DNA of 64,000 nucleotides from Desulfallas thermosapovorans DSM 6562 (lineage in GTDB: Bacteria > Bacillota > Desulfotomaculia > Desulfotomaculales > Desulfallaceae), in assembly GCF_008124625.1 (NCBI RefSeq), contig NZ_VNHM01000010.1, forward strand, positions 47,768 through 111,767, written 5' to 3'. The translations under genes and the position numbers were made by a program. Under the pieces are notes generated by a model. It saw only the letters and a list, made by a program, of their open reading frames with translations. It searched no databases and was not told where the DNA came from. Below, piece after piece: positions 34,927 through 43,825 of the stretch (position 1 is its first letter; each line of letters starts with the position of its first letter).

Positions 34927-35682
34927 ATGCCCGAACCTCAACCGGTAATACCCCGCAGTTGGCGTATAGAAACCAAACCCCATAAATTTTGTCCCGGATG
35001 CGGCCACGGACTGGTATTAAAATGTTTGGGTGAAGCCATTGACGAATTAGGTATTCAACAGCGGGCCGTGTTTGGTTGTGACATTGGATGTTCACTACTG
35101 TCCTTCGACTTTTTCAACGTGGACAGTGTACAAACACATCACGGCCGTACCACTCCTGTGATCACAGGCATAAAAAGGGCCAATCCCGAAACTATATGCA
35201 TAGCCTATATGGGTGACGGAGGCGGCTATGCCATCGGCTCCCAGCACCTGGTCAACGCAGCTGGTCGCAATGAAAATATCACGGTTATTCTGGCCAACAA
35301 CACCGTCTACGCCATGACGGGTGGTCAGATGGCCCCCACCACCATGCCGAATCAAAAAACCGAAACCAGTCCTTACGGGCGGGAGCCCGTAACCACAGGC
35401 TATCCTATGCGAGGACCGGAAATGGTAGCCGCCATCACCAGGGAAGGGGCTTATGTGGCCCGGGGTACCATCGCCAACTTAAGACAATTGAAAGGCTACA
35501 TTAAAAAAGCATTGGAAAACCAAATGGCCGGGCGAGGTTTCTCATTTGTAGAGGCGCTATCATCATGTCCCACCAACTGGCGTACCAATGCTAAAGAAAC
35601 CTGGCGGTTTGTGGAAAAAGATATGACCACTCATTTTAAAGTAGGTGAATTAAAGAATCCCGCTGCCGCTGACACGCAATAA
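34927..35682 (+). CDS. 2-oxoacid:ferredoxin oxidoreductase beta (TPP) subunit, orphan
   Basis: A 251-residue thiamine-diphosphate subunit that would decarboxylate a 2-oxoacid to an acyl-CoA with ferredoxin reduction. FCPGCGHG (C22, C25), GCDIGCS (C51/C55) and SSCP (C214) are the expected [4Fe-4S] ligands; MGDGGGYAIG (96-104) and ILANNTVYAMTGGQ bind Mg-TPP. The alpha and gamma subunits are not next to it: the upstream gene is the GNAT enzyme and the downstream one an unrelated membrane protein. The sequence type is of the 2-oxoisovalerate/2-oxoglutarate class; the substrate is open. AAGGAGGA precedes the ATG and a terminator follows. Confidence 0.85.
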   Translation: MPEPQPVIPRSWRIETKPHKFCPGCGHGLVLKCLGEAIDELGIQQRAVFGCDIGCSLLSFDFFNVDSVQTHHGRTTPVITGIKRANPETICIAYMGDGGGYAIGSQHLVNAAGRNENITVILANNTVYAMTGGQMAPTTMPNQKTETSPYGREPVTTGYPMRGPEMVAAITREGAYVARGTIANLRQLKGYIKKALENQMAGRGFSFVEALSSCPTNWRTNAKETWRFVEKDMTTHFKVGELKNPAAADTQ

Positions 35683-35703
35683 ACAACCTTGTATATATTA
35701 GAC

Positions 35704-35734
35704 AAGCCGACCCGTTACAAGGTCGGCTTTGCTG
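35704..35734 (+). terminator. Rho-independent terminator
   Basis: AAGCCGACC (35704-35712) and GGTCGGCTT (35721-35729), perfect 9-bp stem, short T-rich tail. Confidence 0.8.
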
Positions 35735-35886
35735 TTATAATTGCTTGATACAATTCCTATCTTAAGTGTAAAAGCAACAATATAGGGAAATACTTTCCAT
35801 AAAAGCATATGCCCAATTAATAAATTTCAACCATCCCCCGAAATGTGTATGGTCGGGGTAAACTCTTGCGTGGAGGTGTTTTCATC

Positions 35887-36810
35887 ATGTTTAGCAACAA
35901 TTTACGTCATTATATGCAAAACCCGCCCCGGGACGAGCGCACCAGGCTGGCCCGGGCTGTTGACTTTATCCTTATACTGTCGTTCACCTGGGTTATTACT
36001 TTTTTTTTCGCCCAGCTTTTTCCCCAGGGAATAACATCCCAAACTATCCTCATTATTGTAATGGCTATTGAGGCGATAGCCCTGGCCAAAATAAAAAACT
36101 ACCGGCATAAAGCATTGAACACTCACCGGGACATCTGGTACAGTGCCCGCAAATGCCGGCAAAACATTAAAAATATTAACAATCGGGAAGAATTCATCTT
36201 ATTAGTAAAGGACCTGCTCGAAGGCATTGCCTCCTTTGAAAAACTACAACCGCTGAGCCACTGTGCCGATTCTTCCATCGATATGACAGGTTATATGCGC
36301 AACTATAAAACTGCTGTCATGTGCATAAACTCCTCGGGAGAAAACGACAAAGTATCCGCCGATAAAATCAAAGCTTTTCTGCAGGAAGTCAGGCTGGCTC
36401 ATTTTCAAAAGGGCATTGTGGTAACCACCGGTTCATACACCGACGAAGCCAGACGATTAGTGCGGCGAATGCATGGACGGGTCAAAATCCATCTCATCGA
36501 CGGTTATAAATTGCTACATATGGCCAAACGTACTAATCATCCAATTTTTCCGGCGGAAAAATGGCAGGAGGAAAAGGACACTCGCATAACAGGAATAGAA
36601 ATGGCACTGTCAATCAAAGAGAATATGATAAACTCCAAAAAGAAGTCGTTATTATTCGTTCTGCTCGGGCTTATGTTTTTAGTTATTGCAACTGTACAAA
36701 CCGGATTTATCAGCACCAATTACGTAATCTTCGGAGTGATTAATTTATTCACCGGCCTGACCGGTTTTATATTGTCGCTACTGCACAAAGATGAGTTAAT
36801 CATTAACTAG
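35887..36810 (+). CDS. Membrane protein with a degenerate Mrr/restriction-endonuclease-like domain
   Basis: A 307-residue protein. Two N-terminal helices (about 25-60), a cytoplasmic domain (about 75-245), two C-terminal helices (about 250-300). The middle follows the Mrr-type nuclease fold: SSIDMTGYMRNYKTAVMCIN, then GIVVTTGSYTDEARRLVRR and HLIDGYKLLHMA. The catalytic QxK/ExK expected in the second strand reads CIN, so nuclease activity is unlikely. ATG 35887 follows TGGAGGTG; the open frame begins 42 bases earlier. A membrane tether on both sides of a dead nuclease fold suggests a binding or structural role. Confidence 0.7.
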   Translation: MFSNNLRHYMQNPPRDERTRLARAVDFILILSFTWVITFFFAQLFPQGITSQTILIIVMAIEAIALAKIKNYRHKALNTHRDIWYSARKCRQNIKNINNREEFILLVKDLLEGIASFEKLQPLSHCADSSIDMTGYMRNYKTAVMCINSSGENDKVSADKIKAFLQEVRLAHFQKGIVVTTGSYTDEARRLVRRMHGRVKIHLIDGYKLLHMAKRTNHPIFPAEKWQEEKDTRITGIEMALSIKENMINSKKKSLLFVLLGLMFLVIATVQTGFISTNYVIFGVINLFTGLTGFILSLLHKDELIIN

Positions 36811-36918
36811 ACATCCATGCTGCGGGCGGCACCAGCAGGGGATGAAAATTAACTGACGTTATTTTCAGGACAAAGCTTACTTTTTTACTTCCCCAACACC
36901 CTCGCGTCACTAAAATAT

Positions 36919-36950
36919 GTTACCCCCGCCATAAAGGGGGTAACTTTTTT
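36919..36950 (+). terminator. Rho-independent terminator
   Basis: GTTACCCCC (36919-36927) pairs perfectly with GGGGGTAAC (36936-36944), followed by T6. It ends the Mrr-like gene transcript. Confidence 0.9.
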
Positions 36951-37069
36951 ACACTATATTTTTCAGCCTCGTAAACACCGCCATATCCACTGAAACCCAT
37001 GCCAAACACCAACAGGATGGAAATCAGGAAAAGAATAAAACCACTACTGGAACAGCCGGATGCTATTAT
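36920..37069 (-). CDS. Small membrane protein resembling YjcZ-type sporulation peptides, no standard start codon
   Basis: A minus-strand frame of 49 codons encodes SGCSSSGFILFLISILLVFG followed by MGFSGYGGVYEAEK. A Cys/Ser/Gly lead, one hydrophobic helix ending in LVFG and a Gly/Tyr tail are the pattern of the small YjcZ-like sporulation proteins of Firmicutes. A ribosome site (AAGAGG at 37079-37074) lies just upstream, but the first codons are ATA ATA, with no ATG, GTG or TTG. The stop falls in the terminator hairpin of the opposing gene. Either AUA initiates, or a start has been lost and this is a decaying gene. Confidence 0.4.
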   Translation of the reverse strand: MIASGCSSSGFILFLISILLVFGMGFSGYGGVYEAEKYSVKKLPPLWRG

Positions 37070-37117
37070 ATGACCTCTTAAAAGTAATTCCTATTCATAC
37101 TAATCTAATCAATACTT

Positions 37118-37146
37118 TGACGAAATGTGTAAATCAAGGTATTTAT
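37118..37146 (+). promoter_or_regulatory. Candidate promoter of the BCCT transporter
   Basis: TTGACG (37118-37123), 17-base spacer, TATTTA (37141-37146). It leaves a leader of about 165 bases. Confidence 0.5.
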
Positions 37147-37319
37147 ACCCGGTAGTAACAACATTTCTTGATAGCAGCGGCTTTTTCATGTTATTATACT
37201 TCTCATTTCTTTCCCGTTTGCCTAATGATTTACAAAACCATAACCGGGTAAAATACGAAAAACAATATAAACTATAAATACCGGTGTGTTGTTTACCTTT
37301 ATAGAGGAAGGTGCATCCT

Positions 37320-38816
37320 TTGGTCTTTTATTTATCAATGGTTCTTGTATTCATGTTTGTTGTCTGGGGTGTAGTTTTGCCACAAAACCTTGCCAATACA
37401 GCCACCCATCTGTTGGACTTTACAATAGCTAAATTTGGCTGGATGTATTTAATTACAGTGTTCAGCTTTTTAATTTTCTGTTTATACCTTGCCTTTAGTG
37501 AATTTGGCAATATAAAACTTGGTTCGGATTACGACAAACCTGATTACTCAAACCTTACCTGGTTTGCCATGTTATTTAGCGCCGGTATGGGAATAGGGCT
37601 TGTTTTCTGGGGAATAGCAGAACCGATATACCATTACATAGACCCCCCTATGGGAATACCGGGACAAACCCCGGAGGCAGGTGCTACTGCGCTCCGTTAT
37701 TCTTTTTTTCACTGGGGACTGCATCCATGGTCAATTTATGGAATTATTGCACTTACTCTTGCTTATTTTCAGTTCCGTAAAAAAACTGCGGGCCTGGTTA
37801 GCTCCACTTTTTTTCCGCTTCTGGGGGAAAGGGTAAAAGGACCGTTAGGGCAAGCTATAGATATACTAGCTATCATTGCTACTGTATTTGGGGTAGCTAC
37901 TTCACTGGGCCTAGGTGCACTGCAAATAAATGGCGGCCTATCCCATATCTTTGGTGTTGCCAATAATCCAACCACGCAACTTATGGTAATATTGATCGTC
38001 ACAGTATTATATATGCTTTCCGCCAACACCGGCCTAAACAAGGGAATTAAAATTTTAAGTAACCTCAATATAACAGTGGCGATTGGTCTGCTGTTATTTG
38101 TACTATTGCTGGGACCAACCACTTTTATATTCGACACATTTACCACCACTTTAGGTAGTTATTTGCAGAATATAATCCAAATGAGCTTACGGTTAACCCC
38201 CTTTACCCAGGGCACCTGGATAGGACAGTGGACTTTATTTTACTGGGCGTGGTGGATTGCCTGGGCACCCTTTGTAGGCACCTTTATAGCACGTATATCC
38301 AAGGGCAGGACAATTAGGGAATTTATCTTGGGGGTCTTAATCGCACCCAGTATTTTTAGTTTCCTTTGGTTCGCTGCTTTTGGTGGAACCGCTTTAAATA
38401 TGGAGATGTTTCAAAACATAGGCATAGCGGCGGCCGTTCAGGCGGATGTATCTTCCGCCTTATTCATCACCCTGGAACATCTCCCTTTGGGAATGATCAT
38501 TTCTCTTTTGGCTACCACGCTAATCATTACTTTTTTCATTACATCGGCTGATTCAGCTACGTTTGTTTTAGGTATGCTCTCAACCGACGGCAGTCTCAAC
38601 CCTACAACAAAAGTCAAAATAATATGGGGTATCCTTCAATCATCAACGGCCATGGTACTGCTACTAAGCGGAGGGCTTGAAGGGCTGCAAACAATGGCAA
38701 TTTTAGCGGCGTTGCCATTTTCGATAATTATGTTACTTATGTGTTTTTCGATTTATAAAGCTTTGAGAGAGGAAATAAAACCAAAGCTACGCAAAACGTC
38801 AAATAGACAATTCTAA
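37320..38816 (+). CDS. BCCT-family betaine/choline/carnitine transporter
   Basis: A 498-residue membrane carrier with about twelve helices. GMGIGLVFWGIAEPIYHY (glycine-rich helix 3) and FYWAWWIAWAPFVGTFIARIS (tryptophan box) are diagnostic of the betaine/carnitine/choline transporter family. The short tails suggest little osmotic gating, unlike BetP. I prefer TTG 37320, 9 bases after AGGAAGG; GTG 37311 would sit on the ribosome site. Quaternary amines could serve as osmolytes or as methyl donors in an organism with a Wood-Ljungdahl pathway; the substrate is not known. Monocistronic. Confidence 0.9.
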   Translation: MVFYLSMVLVFMFVVWGVVLPQNLANTATHLLDFTIAKFGWMYLITVFSFLIFCLYLAFSEFGNIKLGSDYDKPDYSNLTWFAMLFSAGMGIGLVFWGIAEPIYHYIDPPMGIPGQTPEAGATALRYSFFHWGLHPWSIYGIIALTLAYFQFRKKTAGLVSSTFFPLLGERVKGPLGQAIDILAIIATVFGVATSLGLGALQINGGLSHIFGVANNPTTQLMVILIVTVLYMLSANTGLNKGIKILSNLNITVAIGLLLFVLLLGPTTFIFDTFTTTLGSYLQNIIQMSLRLTPFTQGTWIGQWTLFYWAWWIAWAPFVGTFIARISKGRTIREFILGVLIAPSIFSFLWFAAFGGTALNMEMFQNIGIAAAVQADVSSALFITLEHLPLGMIISLLATTLIITFFITSADSATFVLGMLSTDGSLNPTTKVKIIWGILQSSTAMVLLLSGGLEGLQTMAILAALPFSIIMLLMCFSIYKALREEIKPKLRKTSNRQF

Positions 38817-39294
38817 GATAAATAGTTGCTCCCAACCTTTGGTTAGAGCATATAATGACTAAAAAAAGGCCAAACTTAAACATTTCCTGTTTGTTAGATC
38901 CCAGCTATTAGCTGTGGATGCTTCGTAAAAGCTACAGGATTAAAAGTTATCTACAGGATTTTTTCCTGCGGATGCCGGTTTATTAAGTGTTCCCTTTTTG
39001 GCAGTTGCATGAGAACTTTGAATATGGATTACCATAATCACTGTTTATTGCTGGTATTTAAGGAACTCAATTATTCATGAATATGTTCAATAAGCTTTCG
39101 CAGCCCGGCGAAAGAGCGCGCGCGACAAAATAATGGGTATAGTTCATTGTTGCACACTTGTCGCCTCTCTCTCAAATCATAACCCGACAACAAATTGACC
39201 TCGTTTTCCACCATAGGGTAAAAGGGGATTACAATAGAAGGAACTGGAGTAACAAAGTAATGATGTTGCCAAATCCGTTGCCATTTTGGGTGGC
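38817..39294. other. Gene-free interval after the BCCT gene
   Basis: No gene is supported on either strand. It holds a hairpin CTTTCGC (39095-39101) / GCGAAAG (39108-39114) next to a GC-alternating run, and scattered AT-rich sequence. Open frames reaching into 39300-39450 are artefacts of tRNA-Sec. Confidence 0.5.
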
Positions 39295-39334
39295 AACACA
39301 AAAAGCACAAGGCTTCCGGAACCCCGGAAGCCTT
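39295..39334 (-). terminator. Terminator of tRNA-Sec
   Basis: Reading the minus strand, AAGGCTTCCGG (39334-39324) and CCGGAAGCCTT (39319-39309) form a perfect 11-bp stem with a 4-base loop, then GTGCTTTTTGTG. It lies 8 bases past the tRNA end. Confidence 0.85.
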
Positions 39335-39342
39335 GCTATTAC

Positions 39343-39441
39343 TGGCGGGAGTGTGTGGGAATCGAACCCACCAGGGACGGGATCGCCGCCCCACGGACTG
39401 GTTTTGAAGACCAGGGGCACCACCAGGCACCATCCACCCCC
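39343..39441 (-). tRNA. selC: tRNA-Sec (anticodon TCA)
   Basis: A 99-base tRNA on the minus strand including the encoded CCA (39345-39343). Anticodon stem-loop CTGGT-CTTCAAA-ACCAG carries TCA. It has the marks of tRNA-Sec: an 8-base acceptor (GGGGGTGG with ACACTCCC, one G-U and a mismatch at the eighth pair), a 6-bp D stem with a 4-base loop (GGTGCC-TGGT-GGTGCC, two G-U pairs), a long variable arm, and T arm GTGGG-TTCGATT-CCCAC. It matches the presence of selA and selB. Confidence 0.97.
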
Positions 39442-39465
39442 ATATTCATTTTGACGACAATATTT

Positions 39466-39494
39466 ATTATAACAAAGAAGCTTTGGTTAAACAA
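39466..39494 (-). promoter_or_regulatory. Promoter of tRNA-Sec
   Basis: On the minus strand TTGTTT (39494-39489), a 17-base spacer and a perfect TATAAT (39471-39466), placing transcription start about 15-20 bases before the tRNA. Confidence 0.7.
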
Positions 39495-39698
39495 GCAGGG
39501 GTATATACAATTCTCATTGATTTTAAGAGTAAAATATAATAATCTAATATAGTAGTTTATAAGCAGTCTACAGCTAAAAGGCTACCGTCATTAGCCGCCA
39601 GCCGGTATTATGAAAGACCATCACAAACCTCAAACACCCGCTTGACAACGCAAAAGAAGGAAATTTATCCAACGTTGTCGAAGGTAAAGCTCATGTAT

Positions 39699-39730
39699 TT
39701 AAATAGCCTTCTTTTTAAATAGCCTTCTTT
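39699..39730. repeat. 16-bp tandem duplication upstream of the prenyl synthase
   Basis: TTAAATAGCCTTCTTT occurs twice head to tail. The rest of 39495-39751 shows no gene; this repeat sits just before the ribosome site of the following gene. Confidence 0.85.
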
Positions 39731-39751
39731 CACAATGAGTAGGTGAGCATA

Positions 39752-40717
39752 ATGATATTTGATTTCTTCAGCGAAATAAAAACAGAATTAAGCGTTGTGG
39801 AAGATGAGCTAAAAAATGCTGTAAAATCTTCCGATCCGTTACTAACGGAAACAGCTACGCATTTGATTAACGCGGGCGGCAAGCGTCTGCGCCCTGCTTT
39901 CTGCCTGCTGGGCGGCAAATTTTACAACTTCAATATGGACAAATTGGTTCCCATAGCGGTGGCATTGGAACTAATTCACATGGCCAGTCTGGTGCATGAT
40001 GATGTTGTGGACTCATCCCTGACCCGAAGGGGTATTCCCACTGTCAGAGCCAAATGGGGCAACCGCATTTCCACCCATATTGGCGACTATTTGCTGGGTA
40101 AATCTTTAATACTAATTTCCCGTTATGAGGAGCCATTGATACCTAGAGTGCTGGCAGATACCAGCGTAAAAATGAGTGAAGGGGAAATACTGCAGATTTC
40201 CACGACCTATAATACCGATCAGAATATTAAAGATTATTTTTATCGTATTAACCGGAAAACCGCCCTTTTAATATCAGCCTCTTGCCAATTGGGAGCTGTA
40301 GCCTGTGGTGCTCCACAGCACTTACATCAATCCCTCCGCAGGTTTGGTCACCATATTGGTATGGCCTTTCAAATAACGGATGATATTCTGGACATGACTG
40401 CCGAGCAAATCAAATTGGGTAAGCCGGTGGGCGGTGACTTAAGGCAGGGCATTATAACTTTGCCAACAATTTACGCACTTAAAGAAAGCAGTGACCGAAA
40501 CCGGCTGCATGAAATCATACAAAAAATTGATAAGAGTGAAGAAGAAGTTCACGAAGCCATTGATTTGATCACCCGGTGCGGAGGTATAGAATATTCAGCG
40601 GCTATCGCTAATCAATATATTGCCAAAGCAAAAAAAGAATTGACCAAGCTGCCCGATGTACCAGTTAAAAAAACCATGCAAATCATTGCTGATTTTATTG
40701 GTGTCAGGAAGTTCTAA
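39752..40717 (+). CDS. Polyprenyl (heptaprenyl-type) diphosphate synthase
   Basis: A 321-residue trans-prenyl synthase that extends FPP/GGPP with isopentenyl diphosphate for the quinone side chain or other polyprenols. GGKRLRPAF (42-50), first Asp-rich motif DDVVD (83-87) and second motif DDILD (210-214) are intact. ATG 39752 follows AGGTGA by 5 bases; GTG 39743 is also in frame. It lies ahead of the heme cluster, with a hairpin terminator between them. Chain length cannot be fixed by eye. Confidence 0.92.
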   Translation: MIFDFFSEIKTELSVVEDELKNAVKSSDPLLTETATHLINAGGKRLRPAFCLLGGKFYNFNMDKLVPIAVALELIHMASLVHDDVVDSSLTRRGIPTVRAKWGNRISTHIGDYLLGKSLILISRYEEPLIPRVLADTSVKMSEGEILQISTTYNTDQNIKDYFYRINRKTALLISASCQLGAVACGAPQHLHQSLRRFGHHIGMAFQITDDILDMTAEQIKLGKPVGGDLRQGIITLPTIYALKESSDRNRLHEIIQKIDKSEEEVHEAIDLITRCGGIEYSAAIANQYIAKAKKELTKLPDVPVKKTMQIIADFIGVRKF

Positions 40718-40743
40718 CATTAATTACATCCTGAAAATGTGAC

Positions 40744-40783
40744 CGGGGGAGGCATACTAACTTTGTACTTCCCCCGCATTTTT
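40744..40783 (+). terminator. Terminator between prenyl synthase and sirC
   Basis: CGGGGGA (40744-40750) and TCCCCCG (40770-40776) with a T5 run at 40779-40783. It may be partial, since no clear promoter is visible before sirC. Confidence 0.65.
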
Positions 40784-40802
40784 GCACCCGGAGCTGATTT
40801 CT

Positions 40803-41447
40803 TTGGAACTTTACCCCATATTTCTTAATCTTACGGATAAAAAATGCTTGGTGGTAGGCGGCGGCAAAGTAGCCGAGCGCAAAGTTAATGCTTTGGCCCG
40901 CTGTGGTGCTAAAATCCATGTCGTTAGCCCCCAGTTAACCCCCGGGCTACAGGACATGGTAAACCGCGGTCTGGTTATGCACCGCCGGGGTATATATCAA
41001 ACCAGTGATTTAGAGGATACTTTTTTGGTAATTAGTGCCACTAATAATGACGCCACCAACCATGCTGTGGCCAACGATTGCATGAAACGTAATATTGTAG
41101 TCAATGTAGTGGATGACCCGCCCCGGTGCAGTTTTTTTGTGCCTTCGGTGGTACACAGGGGTTCGCTGAAACTGGCCATTTCCACGGGCGGCAGCAGTCC
41201 CCGCCTGGCCAAGCTGATACGTAAAAGGCTGGAGCGTGATTTCAGCCCTGTATTTGGCGAATTCACTGATTTTCTAAATACAGTACGTAAGCAGGTGCAG
41301 GAACAGGTAACGGATCCAAACAAGCGTGAACAGATATTAAAAAATCTGGTGGATGAAACCACATTCGACCTGGTCAAGCACGGGGATTTAGATAAAGCAA
41401 AGGAGCGGGTAAATAATGTCTGTTATATCAATCGGTGTCAATCATAA
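40803..41447 (+). CDS. sirC: Precorrin-2 dehydrogenase (siroheme synthase N-terminal type)
   Basis: A 214-residue enzyme that oxidises precorrin-2 to sirohydrochlorin with NAD. The N-terminus [24 protein letters not shown] holds the dinucleotide loop. Yeast Met8p-like relatives also insert iron, and no separate sirohydrochlorin ferrochelatase gene is in the cluster, so a dual role is possible. The start TTG 40803 is chosen since family members begin near YPIFLNL and GGAG lies 10 bases upstream; TTG 40782 is in frame. Overlaps hemA by 32 bases. Confidence 0.88.
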   Translation: MELYPIFLNLTDKKCLVVGGGKVAERKVNALARCGAKIHVVSPQLTPGLQDMVNRGLVMHRRGIYQTSDLEDTFLVISATNNDATNHAVANDCMKRNIVVNVVDDPPRCSFFVPSVVHRGSLKLAISTGGSSPRLAKLIRKRLERDFSPVFGEFTDFLNTVRKQVQEQVTDPNKREQILKNLVDETTFDLVKHGDLDKAKERVNNVCYINRCQS

Positions 41448-42804
41448 AACTGCTCCGGTGGAGATTAGGGAGAAACTATCCTTTTCTGATAATTCATTGC
41501 CGGATGCCTTGGCCAGGCTGCTTGACCAACCGGTAATTTTGGGTTGCGTAATTATTTCCACCTGTAACCGTACTGAGATTTATGCCCATGTTACTGATAT
41601 TGAAAGCGGCATAGAAACTATTAGAAGTTTTTTACAACATAAATCGGGCGTTGAGGCGTCAATGATTAAAAAGTACACCTATGCCTTTACACAGCATAAA
41701 ACAGCCCGGCATTTATTCCGAGTAGCAGCCGGGCTGGATTCTATGCTGTTGGGTGAAACCCAGATATTGGGCCAAGTAAGAACGGCTTACCATCTTGCCC
41801 AAGAGTATAAAGCCACGGACAAAGTTATCAATACTTTATTTAAACATGCCATCACTGTGGGCAAGCGAGCGCGTACCGAAACAGGCATCGACCAGCATGC
41901 CGTTTCCATCAGCTATGCTGCGGTTGAACTGGCCAAGCAAATTTTTCACGATCTTACCGGCAGGTCAGTATTGGTTATCGGTGCCGGTAAAATGAGTGAA
42001 TTGACCGCCAAGCATTTAGTTGCCAACGGTGTTTCAGGGGTCATCGTCTCCAACCGCTCCCATGACCGGGCCGAGTGCCTGGCCCGCCAGTTTGGTGGCC
42101 GGGCTGTTAAATTCGATGAATTGCATCGTTATTTGGAAGCAGCCGACATTGTAATCAGTTGCACTGCGGCTACCCACTATGTGGTACGGGCCTCCGATGT
42201 ACAAAGTGCCTTGTCCCCAAAACCCAATAAAAAAATAATGATGATTGACATTGCGGTGCCCCGGGATATAGACCCCGCAGTGGGTAAAATACCTGGTGTG
42301 ACCCTTTACGATATAGATGATTTGCAAAACGTAGTGGACAATAATCTAATGGAACGCAAGCGGGCTGCCATTATGGCGGAAGGCATCATTGAGGAACAGG
42401 TGGATGAGTTTGTCCAGTGGCTAGACATGCAATATGTCATACCCACCGTCAGTGCACTGAAAAAACGCGGAGAGGAAATTAAAGAGAGGGAAATGGCCCG
42501 AGCCCTGGGTAAACTGGGTAACATCTCCGAACACGATCGCAAGGTGATCGGATCCATGGCTAATAACATCGTTAATCAATTGCTGCACACTCCCGTTACC
42601 CGGTTAAAGGAATACGCCCTTACCGAGCAAGGCCCGCTATACAAAGAGGCCATGGAGGAATTATTTTGCCTGGACGATGTCGACTACCTGGTTACCCCGA
42701 ACGGGCACACTAACGTCAAACAATCTACCAAGGTGGGCAAGCACGGCAAAGCACAAGCATCACAGCCCAAGCGTCGGGCCAGCATTGAAGGATATTTGGC
42801 ATAA
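41416..42804 (+). CDS. hemA: Glutamyl-tRNA reductase
   Basis: A 462-residue enzyme that reduces glutamyl-tRNA to glutamate-1-semialdehyde, the first committed step to tetrapyrroles. [14 protein letters not shown] (7-20), catalytic C50 in [14 protein letters not shown]-binding [15 protein letters not shown] and a C-terminal helical dimerisation domain are present. A polar tail of about 30 residues rich in K and Q extends beyond. Its product is used by hemL at the end of the same cluster. Confidence 0.96.
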   Translation: MSVISIGVNHKTAPVEIREKLSFSDNSLPDALARLLDQPVILGCVIISTCNRTEIYAHVTDIESGIETIRSFLQHKSGVEASMIKKYTYAFTQHKTARHLFRVAAGLDSMLLGETQILGQVRTAYHLAQEYKATDKVINTLFKHAITVGKRARTETGIDQHAVSISYAAVELAKQIFHDLTGRSVLVIGAGKMSELTAKHLVANGVSGVIVSNRSHDRAECLARQFGGRAVKFDELHRYLEAADIVISCTAATHYVVRASDVQSALSPKPNKKIMMIDIAVPRDIDPAVGKIPGVTLYDIDDLQNVVDNNLMERKRAAIMAEGIIEEQVDEFVQWLDMQYVIPTVSALKKRGEEIKEREMARALGKLGNISEHDRKVIGSMANNIVNQLLHTPVTRLKEYALTEQGPLYKEAMEELFCLDDVDYLVTPNGHTNVKQSTKVGKHGKAQASQPKRRASIEGYLA

Positions 42805-42880
42805 AGAATTCCCGCAAGCGAAACTTTTCAAACCAATATGGGCATCCTGTGCCTTAAGGTAAAATGTATCGGAGGCCAAA

Positions 42881-43825
42881 ATGGTAAACCAAGTGCTTAT
42901 CGGTTCCCGGGACAGTGACCTGGCCATGTGGCAGGCCCGCTGGGTGGCAGATGCACTGCTTAAAGCCCACCCGGGACGCAATTTCGTAATTAAAGGCATG
43001 AAAACAAAGGGAGATCATATTTTAGATGTAGCGCTAGCTAAAATCGGTGACAAAGGGCTATTTACCAAAGAATTGGAATCAGCTCTGCTTAACGATAGTA
43101 TTAAGCTGGCTGTACACAGTATGAAGGATTTACCCACCAAATTACCGGAAGGGTTGACCATTGGTGCGATTTGCCAACGGGAATATCCTGGCGATGTATT
43201 AATATCTAAAAATAATATTAAGTTGGCCAGTTTAAAGAAAGGTGCCCTGGTCGGCACCAGTAGTTTAAGGCGCCGCGCTCAATTGCTATATTATCGACCG
43301 GATTTACAGATGGTAGATATTCGGGGAAACTTGAACACCCGGCTGCGCAAATTCAAAGAGTTGGAACTGGATGCCATTGTTCTGGCTTACGCCGGCATAA
43401 AACGCATGGGTTATGAAGAGATGATATCCCAGTTGATCCCCTTTGATATTTGCTTGCCCGCCGTAGGGCAAGGATCCATTGGGGTAGAAATTAAAAGCAA
43501 CGATGATGAAACCCGGGATATTATAGCCCCCCTTGACCACGGACCATCCCGAGCCGCCATTGAGGCCGAAAGAGCTTTTATGAAGAGATTGGAAGGTGGT
43601 TGCCAGGTACCCATAGGCGCTTATGGCTATCTCCATGATAATCTACTCACACTGGAAGGGGCGGTGATTGACCTGCACGGTAAAGCCGCTATTCGCCACA
43701 GCATAACGGGACCGGTGGCTGCTGCTCGGAAATTGGGCACTCAACTGGCCGAAGTTCTGATCGAACGCGGGGCAGAAAAAATATTACAGCAAGCAAGACA
43801 GGAGTTTGGTTTTCATGACAAATAA
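42881..43825 (+). CDS. hemC: Porphobilinogen deaminase (hydroxymethylbilane synthase)
   Basis: A 314-residue enzyme that links four porphobilinogens into hydroxymethylbilane. The dipyrromethane cofactor cysteine is C241 in GGCQVPIGAY; HSMKDLPT (79-86) and TSSLRRRAQL (126-135) are substrate-binding stretches. ATG follows GGAGGCC. It overlaps the next gene by 11 bases. Confidence 0.96.
   Translation: MVNQVLIGSRDSDLAMWQARWVADALLKAHPGRNFVIKGMKTKGDHILDVALAKIGDKGLFTKELESALLNDSIKLAVHSMKDLPTKLPEGLTIGAICQREYPGDVLISKNNIKLASLKKGALVGTSSLRRRAQLLYYRPDLQMVDIRGNLNTRLRKFKELELDAIVLAYAGIKRMGYEEMISQLIPFDICLPAVGQGSIGVEIKSNDDETRDIIAPLDHGPSRAAIEAERAFMKRLEGGCQVPIGAYGYLHDNLLTLEGAVIDLHGKAAIRHSITGPVAAARKLGTQLAEVLIERGAEKILQQARQEFGFHDK

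Larger units (their letters stand above)
36811..37319. other. Intergenic interval between Mrr-like gene and BCCT gene
   Basis: Apart from the terminator, the small minus-strand frame and the BCCT promoter listed separately, nothing else is recognised in these 509 bases. Confidence 0.6.

Noticed and set aside
39071..39454. Open frames on both strands near 39.3 kb
   Set aside because: They overlap tRNA-Sec and its terminator and have no ribosome sites or protein similarity.
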